From assembly GCF_008831285.2 (NCBI RefSeq), contig NC_045150.1, positions 15,499,362-15,563,361 of the forward strand: DNA of 64,000 nucleotides. Direction: 5' to 3'. This DNA is from Nymphaea colorata (Eukaryota > Streptophyta > Magnoliopsida > Nymphaeales > Nymphaeaceae). Positions 55,602-64,000 of the stretch are shown in pieces (position 1 is the stretch's first letter; each line of letters opens with the position of its first letter). The notes under the pieces are model-generated. The model searched no databases, was not told the DNA's origin, and was given only the letters and a program-made list of their open reading frames with translations. The position numbers and the translations under genes are program-made.

Positions 55602-55984
55602 GGAAATGGACAATCATCCGGGCAGGAGGAAGGAGTGGGGCCCATAGTGGCAAGGGAACGAGTCACACGCTGCATGCATGGATGGGACGGAGGCATGTAT
55701 GTACATCTGATGGAGGATGAGAGTACGGGGAAATGCATAGCGGTATGAAAAAAGGAGGGGAGGATGGTGGTAAGTGGGGGATGGAGGGGAATATATGCCC
55801 GTCATCGTCCCCTCCTCCGTCCATCATGCCCCATCCATCCATCCATCCAATACCCACCATTTATATGGGGATGGAGGGGAATATATGACTGTCATCGTCC
55901 CCTCCGTCCATCATGCAGCAACCATCCATCCATCCATCCAATACCCACCATGTTTATAATTTAAATAATCAAGGTTTACAAGTA
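55602..55984. repeat. Minisatellite-like tract with a 91-bp duplication
   Basis: 'gggatggaggggaatatatg' at about 55777 and 55868, each followed by gtcatcgtcccctc and a run of ccat repeats. Confidence 0.8.
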
Positions 55985-56545
55985 AGGGTGCGCATCGGTC
56001 CGGCCCGGCCCATTTACAATCAAAAAATTAAATTATAAATTATAAAGGTATCTGTTCGCCCCCCGCACGGCCGCGCCTTCTCTCGCTCTCAACCACAAAG
56101 GGGGAGAGAAAGGGGGGCAGGCGAAGGGAAGGGCTTGCGGCATAATTGACAGAAACGATGTTGGGCATTCTTTCTGTTCTTATTAAGGAAAAGAGAAGGG
56201 AAGAAGACCGAGAAATTTGCGCGATGGAAGTGAAGATGGCGACGACTGCCCGGTTCCGTTTCTGCCACTCCTCCTGCTCACAGACGTTCGCTTCTACTGT
56301 CTCCTTTTCGACCAGAGAGCGAAATCGCCTTCTTCTTCCTCCTCCTACTCCTCTTCCTCTCCCTGGAAGAGGAGAACCAGCAGAGATGGCGCCCCCCTAT
56401 TTGCCGACGCTTTGGTCCGATCTCTTTAAAAAAAAAAAATTTTAAATTAATTTTTTAATGTAAACGGGCTGGGCCGGCTTATCGGGCCCGGGCCCGATCA
56501 GGCCGGGCAGGCGGCAGCCCGGCTCGACCCGATGCTCAGGCCTAA
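55985..56545. mobile_element. GC-ended repeat element with a transit-peptide-like frame
   Basis: The edges are ggtgcgcatcggtccggccc (left) and gggctgggccggcttatcgg ... ggctcgacccgatgctcagg (right), giving complementary gg(c)cc-rich ends of the kind seen in plant MITEs. Inside, MATTARFRFCHSSCSQTFAS and a following Ser-rich stretch (in another frame) resemble a plastid transit peptide. It could be another captured gene start. Target duplications were not found. It interrupts the junction with the TNL-4 downstream module, which resumes at about 56545. Confidence 0.4.
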
Positions 56546-56850
56546 TTTTTAAAGAGTTTCTCGATGTCATTAAAATCTTTCTATATCACATAGTGCCCCG
56601 TTTGAAGGATAGTTTAAATCACCAATGTTTACAAGTCCTATTACTTTGAAGATTTAAATCACTGATATTTGGTTCGGTTGAAACTCATTAGTTACAATTA
56701 ATATAAGTATTCGGAAATATTCATATGTTTCTAATAGTTTTAATTTGTTTTGTTATTTATCCTTTATTTTTTTTTTTGTTTTAGACAGCATAACCAAATT
56801 TAAAAATAAGGCTGATATTGAGACACATATTGTCCTTAATTTACAACTAA
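56545..56850. repeat. TNL downstream module, copy 4 (shortened)
   Basis: Matches 12295-12530 (cacatagtg.cccgtttgaa, gatttaaatcactgatattt), then jumps about 270 bp compared with the other copies. Confidence 0.8.
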
Positions 56851-56924
56851 CCATCAAACAGCAAACCAGTCAAAGGTTGCCACCGATGCACTCGACATAT
56901 GCATAACCAAATTTAAACCGCATG

Positions 56925-57330
56925 GATCTCATCGTCGTCTGTGCAAGTCGATAGACACGATACGGAAAATGTTGGAAGTCATTTTCCAACTCGAATGTGA
57001 CGTCGCTTTCTACTTCAAATGTGACGTCGATCCTTCGGTATCCCTTTCCATCTTTTTCCATGACTTCTTTCTCTTTATCAGCCTCCAACTTTCGAGGGAT
57101 GGGATGAATGCTCCACTACCAAAGATCCATATCACCTCTTCCGGTTTAGTTTGTGCGTCATTACTTTCTGCCCGTTCAAAGATTATCCTAGAATTATTAT
57201 GCCTCTCGCCCTTAACCTGGGTTACTCTACTCTGTAAGACCATGGTACCCGGCCCTCAACAACAACTCCACTGTTGCCTAGGCAGGGCAAATTGGGGAGA
57301 GCAAAAGATACCGTCACCGACCAGGTGGGT
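56925..57330 (-). pseudogene. TNL-4 post-LRR domain remnant
   Basis: Minus strand: RVTQVKGERHNNSRIIFERA, ESNDAQTKPEEVI, FGSGAFIPSLESW, then a jump to KDGKGYRRIDVTFE. The KGVMF..HKVIGRDIQVEGC centre is deleted, and a small duplication of DVTFEVESDVTFE-type sequence follows. No intact frame. The exon start and Trp-rich tract are lost. Confidence 0.65.
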
Positions 57331-57591
57331 CCAATAAAATTTTAAATATTTTTTATTAATTTTTATATATAATTATAATATTTTATAACAATTAATTATA
57401 TTTATATATTATGTTATGTTAAAAATATATTTTTAATTTAATCGGGGTGAAACCGAGCCTGAGTTTTGGATGTCGGGCCAGCATGATGCCCAGGCTTGGA
57501 CACCCTACTCTTGTTAAGAAGTTGGCAGGTCACACCCATGATTACGGGCCACGCGGCCCCAATAATTTCGGGGTTCGGTTTACATGTACTT

Positions 57592-59410
57592 AGGGGTGGG
57601 TATCGGGCTGGGCCGGGCCGGCCCGGCCAGGTTTTCCCTGGCCTGGGTTGGCCCATCGGGCCTGAAGCCCGGGCCCGGCCCATAATATTGCTGGGCCGGG
57701 TACCGGGCCTGTTTACCCAAAATCAGGCCCAGCCCGGCCCGTTTGCCCAGTACCGGATAGGCTGGCCCGTCGGGCCTGAAGCGGTCGCCGGTCAGTGCAG
57801 GCAGTCACCCGTCTCCTCCCGATGCTCTGGTTCTTCCTGCTTCTCCTTGTTCAGCTGGGTACAACTTCTGGGAAGCAGATGATGGCTCCGCTCGACCTCA
57901 CCATGACACAACACCAAATCATTCACGTAATAGGAGAGTAATGCCACAGAGATTAGAGTAAGGGAAATCACCAAGGTAGGTGCTTCCCCCAAAATCGGTC
58001 TCGAAATCAGGGAAGCAAAGAGGCTCTGCCTCTGTCGGTTCTCAGGCGCAGGGAAGACTCTGGCCTGACAGGGTGAGCGGCGTTCAAAATTCTGGAGAAA
58101 TCCACAGAAGCCTCCTAAATTCCTGGGAATTGGTCAGCAGCTCGAGCACGCTCCGGGGCTAGAACGCTCCAATTTGAGCTAATTCCGTGAGGTTTAGACC
58201 CCACTCGTTGATCCTGGAAGAAGACGGGTTCTGAGCTAAATCCACCTGTCGCAGGGGTTTCTGAGTCCGTCTGAGCCTTCCTCGCTTCCAGATTTTTATA
58301 AAATCAAGGAGACACCCAAAAATCCTCAAAATTGGTCCAGATCACGACAACAGCTACAGGATGGGACGCCCCAAGCCTGAGAAGAATCCGAGCCCCCAAG
58401 GATGAACTAGTTGAGTCTGGAGTCCTACGGAATCCTGCGTTGCTTCAGAAAAACGCCGCCACTGTTCTCAGTAGTAATGGCATTTCCGAGCTCCAATCCA
58501 CCTCCAAATGATGAGAACTAACATTGAAATCGATTGCAAATGAAATATAAACATTTAATGGAGAGGATCGAGTAGATATTTCACCCGGTAAGGTAGTAAA
58601 CCCCAGATTCTAGAAGAAAATTGGGTCGCTGCCGCCTCAGGCCGTTTATCAAAGCAATCCATCGCCGATTTCCACCAGATTCCGTTCTTGACTTCTAGGA
58701 GCACCGCCCGCGGTCCGATCAATGCCAAAATTGGTGGGAATGTCCGTTAGGATGTCAGAAAGAGAACAGCACTGGAATCAACAAAATCCGACGGTCCGAT
58801 CCCCGAGAATGTCACCGGCAACAGAGCTCGATCGGCGGTGGAGCCTGACAGAGACAATGTCACTCTTTAGTAGAGGGCGACGGTGGAGTGGCGGAGCCGC
58901 GAAAGGGCGACGGTGGCCCAGTTGTGGAGCGGAGACGGCGGTGGTGGCGGTGGCACATGGTCGTCTTCATCTCTCCTTGTCTCTGCCTCCCTCAATCGAT
59001 GGAAAATGCGAATAGGGGAAAGAAAGAAGGTGCAGCCGGCAGAAAATGCGAATAGGCAAATCTCTTGACCTAACGGGCCGTCGGGCAGGAACGGGCTATA
59101 GAAGTCATAACCGGGCACGACCCATAAAGAACTCAGGCCAGGCCGGGCTCACTCATGTTGGGCCCGATATCGAAAATTCTTGACCCAGACCCGGCCCATA
59201 CCGTGCTCACTCAAGTTAAAAAAAATAACTTTCTTTTTGTTGACATTGGAAAAGAACTAAAATTACTTTTTTGCTTTGATCACACTTTGATTATTTACTT
59301 AGATCATATAATTTTAATATAATTTAATAGATTCAGTCATGATGTCAGAATTTTCTTAACCTTGCTCTTAATCTTTGCCCCCATTGCCAGGCCTACTTAG
59401 TAAATAGGCA
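57592..59410. mobile_element. GC-rich insertion in TNL-4 intron (about 1.8 kb)
   Basis: The TNL introns of TNL-1 and TNL-3 are continuous here (ggttc(t/g)gttcacatgga ... cgaaaccaactccatgctc), but in TNL-4 they are split by about 1.8 kb starting ggggtgggtatcgggctggg. Repeated gggccgggccggcccggcc phrases occur at 57600-57780 and again in complementary form at 59085-59210. The middle (57790-59050) has no recognisable gene; one minus frame near 57900-57990 has a hydrophobic stretch LVISLTLISVALLSYY. I cannot fix the ends or target duplication. Confidence 0.5.
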
Positions 59411-59639
59411 GTGGGCCAACTTTAGTCCCGAAACCAACTCCATGCTCAGCACTTCAAAGCCATCAGACGAGGCGCGCAGACGGTAGCATATGAAAAGTTA
59501 CCTATGAACACACATATTCCTATGCTTTGCCAGGTATTAATAAGATGACCCCAGAGAAAAAAAAAATACTTTTTACTCTACTTTATTGTGATCGATAAAA
59601 CAGAATGCAGGCCGACAAGAAGTATATGAAAACGAGTTT

Positions 59640-60501
59640 GCTAAGGCCGTCGAGTAGCAGGGACTCTAGGCATCTCAGTTTGCTAAGGCCAGGAACATCC
59701 ATCAGCAGGAAGCATCCGCTCAGGCGTAAACGTCGCAGGGCTTGCAACTTTGAAATGTCTGGGATGGTCTTCAAGTCCGTGCAAAAGATGACTTCCATCT
59801 CCTGCAGGTTTGTCAACCGGCCAACAGACTCCGGAAGTCTTTGCATATACCCTCGGCCTAATTGGAGCACCTTTAAAGATGTCAACCTACCAATCTCTTT
59901 TGGGAGTTCCCCTAGTGACCAACACCCCCTCAGGACGAGCTTCTCCAAAGAACTTAGCCGACAGATGCTATCAGGTATTTTCTTTAGAGAATGACAGTCT
60001 CCCAAGTTCAAGCACACCAAGCTTTGGAGATCACCGATCGATTCGTGAACTTGGTGCACCCTTCAAATACCAATTTGGTTGTGTTTGGAATCAGCCTAAA
60101 TCGAGGGTGCTCTTGAGGTTCTTGCAATTCTTGAGAATAAGGACTTTCAATTGGCTGAACGTCTGCGAGTAGTTCGCCTCTTGGGAGTGAAGGAGACAAA
60201 AAAACCACGTGTTAGTCACACTTGGACCTAGAAACTCCTCTATGATGCTCTCTGTCAGGTCGAGCACTACAATGTTCATGACATCGAAGTCGATGATCGG
60301 CAATGATTTCAATGGACACTGCCACCACCTCAGGAACTTCAACAATTTGGATAGATATTGATACGAGCCCTCCATCCTGATGCAGCTTGTATCAAGTATT
60401 CTCAGCTCATCCATGTTTCTAAAAGACATCGTGTTCAAAGGTGGAATATTATGCTGCCCGTCGTGACGGTGGAAAATAATGGCTTCAACCTTCTTTGTTC
60501 C
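59640..60501 (-). pseudogene. TNL-4 LRR exon
   Basis: Acceptor ctcag/GGAACAAAG at 60501, then NMDELRILDTSCIRMEGSYQ, WWQCPLKSLPIIDFDVMN, LDLTESIIEEFLG and LKVLILKNCKNLKSTLDL. A one-base deletion at about 60100 (cctaaatcg against cctaaaatcg) and a deletion of about 9 bases near 60050 break the frame. The remainder reads VHESIGDLQSLVCLNLGDCH, LEKLVLRGCWSLGELPKEIG, QLGRGYMQRLPESVGRLTNL and RRLRLSGCFLLMDVPGLSK in a second frame. The donor and last codons are deleted at the 3' end. Confidence 0.9.
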
Positions 60502-61202
60502 CTGAGATAGGAAAGATCACCAGAAAGAAAGAAGAAAAATGAGCTCCTTGATAAAATGAAAACATCAAAGCACTAGAAGTGATGCCTTATGACTTCTGCT
60601 AAAGCTTTCTTTCAAAAGAAGACAGAACTTAGATTTATAGCTTTATGCAAACTATCATAAGCAATAGGAGATCAGCTATCAGAGACTACAATTTTTCAGT
60701 TCCACATGGTTATGCTCAAGAAAAAGTAAAATTAGAAGTTGGAGGTTTGAGCCTTCCAGTATCAAGTTTTCAGAGGATAATTTCGGGAAGCTAAGACAAC
60801 ATAATTATAAGGTTGAGGAGGATGCTAGAGAAGCTGAATGGAGATGTGGAATGGCAACCACACGAACAATGAACTAATCAGTTATGGTGTTGAATGGCAA
60901 CCACACGAACAATGAATTAATCAGTTATGATGTGCATGCTTACCAATCTAGCTAGCTCGATCAGCTATGCTATGCTTCTTAAAGCGGAATAACAAAATTT
61001 TGGCCAGATGCAAAATAAAGCAACATATCCAGGCGTTGTTGTTAATAGTAGGCTAGTAGCCAAGAATCCACTATCATGTCTAAGTTGGCACAGCTGATCA
61101 ACTAAGTTCCATTTCTCCACCATATGCGACTTCGACGAGCATTTGTCATAAAGAAAGACCAAAAGAAGAGAAAATGAAGAACGAGTAGAAGCTCATACTT
61201 AC

Positions 61203-61425
61203 CTTTCTTCGTTGTAGCATTTGTAATGTTTTGTTATTTTCCCAAAACCTGCTTGCTACTGGCGTCTGCTGTTGGACAATATTTCTTCCCATGTCTCGTA
61301 TTTGATCATGCATTTCAAATGTGCCATGCTCGTCATCTATGCTGATTAGGAATTTATGCTCCAACTCTGCAATTGCAACAGGTGGGTAAAGTTTGGAACC
61401 TTCCCACATGAGCATTGCGTATTCA
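61203..61425 (-). pseudogene. TNL-4 NB-ARC exon remnant (3' part with MHD motif)
   Basis: Reads EYAMLMWEGSKLYPPVAIAE, LEHKFLISIDDEHG, FEMHDQIRDMGRNIVQQ and MLQRRK at a normal GTAAGT donor. This is the ARC2/winged-helix end of NB-ARC with the MHD motif. Homology to TNL-1 and TNL-2 ends at 61425; P-loop to GLPL are deleted. The Arg codon CGA that is TGA in TNL-1 is intact here. Confidence 0.9.
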
Positions 61426-61439
61426 ACTATGAGGATAGA

Positions 61440-62060
61440 AATCAAGTGTGGAAGGAGAAAGATTCAGTTGCGCATCCTCCCCAATGATAATGGACAACGG
61501 TGAGGGGCCTTCAACAACTGCCTCTGCACCAGTCACCAATCTCAATTAAAGTTGTTCATTCACAATAAAGAACGATATGTCCATTCACAATAAACAATGA
61601 TATCATGGAGATGCTACAGCTGCTCAGGCCCATGTTGAAATAAACATTTGACTTTTCAAAAGCTTTCACATGGCTATAGGTGGAGGCATTTTTGTACTTT
61701 TACAAGTTAGTGAAAGTATTTTTGTAACTTTTGCAAGTGATGAACTTTTCTTTATCTTTCCATTTTTTGGCCCTCTTTTTTCACTTTTTATCAGCTCAAC
61801 AAGGACGTTAAAATAATTTTAACACGACTAGATGATTGTTTAGAATGTTGGGATGTGCCGAGCACTCAATCTGCATTAAGGAAAAATGTGTCTGTATGAA
61901 TCAAACACCATAACAACAATACCTTTTGCCCATCATCAGATCCTTCGGTAAAAACTACCTAAAATCATTGGCAAAAGCTTTGTCCACCATGCAAGTTGTC
62001 AATGAATGGATTTTTTATTTTGAAGGAGACTAATCATGTTGGAAGTGTCAACGAGTCAGA
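61440..62060 (-). repeat. TNL intron 1-type sequence, copy 1
   Basis: 61780-62050 matches the TNL-0 intron (5240-5470 and 6040-6060). 61468-61830 is repeated at 63690-64000. It joins directly to the truncated NB-ARC exon, indicating that the deletion removed the acceptor and most of the exon. Confidence 0.75.
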
Positions 62061-63680
62061 GCTCTTCTCTTCGTCTCTTCACAAACCTCTTGACTTGCCC
62101 ACCAGTTGAAGTATTCAACCCTCTTTCTCCGAAATTGATTTGTCATTCACAATGCAACTTCATCTATATACAGTGAAACATAAAAAAACAGCTTCAAAAT
62201 ACTTTTGATCCTAGAACATAATCTTGATCTGATAAGGTCATCCTAGATTCAAGTTAATCAAGCAAGCTTGGAATTCCACACCAGGGAGATTCATGCACGC
62301 CCACACACACACAAGGAGCTCAATTCCGTAACTCTAGAGTTTAGTTCAATTAGGAACTTGGTGAACAATTACTTGAAGGAAAAAAAAAATTTCTACTTCG
62401 TTGTCATCCAATTATATGAAACTTGCAGGTCATCGACTGTTAAGCTATTTAATTGGCAACTTTGACACACACAAGTAAATTAGTCAATGAATATGTTAAA
62501 CTGTAAACTTCACTTGAAGCTAGTCCATCCATTACGTAAACACTTAGAAGTGCTACCAACTATTCTTTGAAATGATTTATCACTTCAGTTTTAGCAAATT
62601 TATGCAAATCAATTTGAAAGCTCACTGCTGAACTCAACAAGCCACTCTAGAAACCAGAGATCGACTTGACCTTATCGGTCAGACACTCTACCAATATTAA
62701 ATTAGAAAGAATTCCTCAAAAAAGTTGATCGGTTTATGTACCACTTTAATCAATAATTTTATTATGGTTTTTATATTACCAATTTAATCAATAGTATTGT
62801 TATTTGTTGTTCTTTTATAATTTTCCTAATGATCATATTTCAAATAAATTTGAAACTTGGAAAAACTAGTTAAAGTCCCAAAACTATATATACACAAACC
62901 ATTTACGAAGTTCTAAATCATTTGATTCTTAGGATACTTTCTTCCTGGTGAGAATCACCATGTTCTTTCAATCTATACTTCTTACAACTTCGTTACTCAA
63001 ATATCATTGCAAATTGATTGAAAACCACATTGGTGCTTTTGCTTACTATTTGTACATTAATCTTAATTTGAACCCAAAAGGATCATTATAAAAGGAGGTG
63101 ATGAGGCTGTTACATGGGCAGTTTACTTCGATGTTTTCCTAGAAATGCATTTCTTAGATCTCATTATATTAAGGATGATAATCACAAAAAGCACGTCATT
63201 AGAAAAAAAAAAGTAAAAACAAAAAGAGGAAACATGTTTTTTTCTTGCTTTTTGGTAAACAATCCTAAATGAATTGTTTGCATTTTTCACCTTTTCTTCG
63301 TGTTTTCTGCAAACACTAACTTCAAGGTTAATTAAAGAAAATAAGCCTCTTTTGTTAGTTGACCTTAAGGTCGTTTTTGCTCTAATATTTGAAACATTAT
63401 TTACTTTCATTTCCAATAATGACTAAAATACCTTTTTTATCAATTTAACAAGTTGTTAAAGAATTTTTTAATTTACTGAGACTTTCTCGAGGTTTTCTCA
63501 AAAATTGCATTTTTATAGTATTATACTCGAGAAATATTTCACCGTATAATACTTACCAACGATATATGTTACAATGATAAAACTACCTAAAATCACTAAC
63601 AAAAGCTTTGTTGATAGTTTCATTAAAATAGCTAAAATGAAAAGATTGAGCCACCCACCCTCCCTATAGATAATTGCCAA
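62061..63680. other. AT-rich sequence, no gene recognised
   Basis: Short frames only. It lies between two copies of intron 1-type sequence, so it is probably an enlarged intron or intergenic spacer. Confidence 0.4.
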
Positions 63681-63689
63681 GTGTGGAAG

Positions 63690-64000
63690 AAAAAAAATTC
63701 AGCTGCACACCCTCCCCATAGATAATTGCCAATGGTGAGGGGCCTTCGACAATTGCCTCTGCACCAGTCACCAACCACAATTAAAGCCGTCGATTCACAA
63801 TAAAGAACGACATCATGGAGCTGCTACAGTTGCTTGGGCCCATGGCTCAAATAAGCATTTGACTTTTCAAAGTTTTTCACATGGCTTCACGTGGAGGTAT
63901 TTTTCTAATTGTACATGTCAGTGAAGGTTTTTTTTGTACCTTTTGCAAGCAGTGGGCTTTTCAATATCTTTGCATATTTTGGCCATCTTTTTTCACTTGT
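63690..64000 (-). repeat. TNL intron 1-type sequence, copy 2 (runs off right edge)
   Basis: Shares with 61468-61790 the phrases ggtgaggggccttc, tgcctctgcaccagtcacca and atttgacttttcaaa. The window ends at ttttttcacttgt, the point that continues into TNL intron sequence in the other copies. Confidence 0.8.

Noticed and set aside
57592-59410. Considered a captured gene because of the hydrophobic minus frame near 57900-57990
   Set aside because: A single hydrophobic stretch without conserved neighbours is not enough; the GC-rich ends fit a repeat element better.
1-64000. CRISPR arrays, bacterial operons, tRNA or rRNA genes
   Set aside because: No regularly spaced short repeats with unique spacers, no ribosome-binding-site operons and no cloverleaf or rRNA signature noticed; all evidence points to plant nuclear DNA.

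Overview
This is a plant nuclear window. The evidence is large intron-bearing genes with GT/AG splice sites, T-rich introns, three Ty1-copia elements primed from the plant-typical TGGTATCA(G/A)AGC site, LINE and hAT remnants, and a TIR-NB-ARC-LRR (TNL) resistance-gene array. TNLs are absent from grasses, so the source is a non-grass angiosperm (eudicot, magnoliid or an early-diverging lineage); I cannot name the species.

The backbone is five partial TNL loci, all on the minus strand, called TNL-0 to TNL-4 from left to right. TNL-0 (6.2-6.7 kb) keeps only its TIR exon. TNL-1 (12.9-23.5 kb) keeps all four exon classes (TIR, NB-ARC, LRR, post-LRR), but a 5.6-kb Copia element sits inside the TIR exon, with a perfect 5-bp target duplication. 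TNL-2 (38.6-42.8 kb) has NB-ARC, LRR and post-LRR exons but no TIR. TNL-3 (49.2-52.2 kb) has post-LRR and LRR only. TNL-4 (56.9-61.4 kb) has a gutted post-LRR exon, an LRR exon and the last part of the NB-ARC exon. Each locus carries its own disabling lesions (frameshifts, nonsense codons, a lost splice donor, a lost start), so I read the whole array as pseudogenes or, at best, TNL-2 as a damaged NB-LRR fragment.

A shared downstream module (about 12.0-12.9, 37.6-38.5, 48.2-49.1 and 56.5-56.9 kb) and shared introns show that the array grew by tandem duplication of about 10-kb units. A LINE reverse-transcriptase scrap was carried along in two of the units.

Between and inside the loci lie transposons: a LINE endonuclease scrap (0-0.3 kb), a probable Ty3-gypsy LTR (2.8-5.0 kb), Copia-1 (17.5-23.1 kb, complete with two LTRs), a 2.6-kb hAT-like element (24.5-27.1 kb), Copia-2 (29.2-31.5 kb, minus, partial), Copia-3 (31.7-36.4 kb, plus, partial, with a Ty3-gypsy RNase H piece inside), two more hAT-like elements in TNL introns (39.3-40.4 and 50.0-50.7 kb), and GC-rich repeats near 56 and 58 kb.

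The most unusual stretch is 52.2-55.6 kb. A coiled-coil exon of an unrelated gene lies next to the break in TNL-3, followed by a PIF/Harbinger-like element (53590-55598, TTA target duplication) that appears to carry fragments of an mTERF-like gene and a PPR gene. Other host fragments are a bulb-lectin (G-type lectin receptor) piece at 8.8-9.0 kb and a PPR-like 3' end at 28.9-29.2 kb. I see no intact, clearly functional protein-coding gene and no tRNA or rRNA gene.
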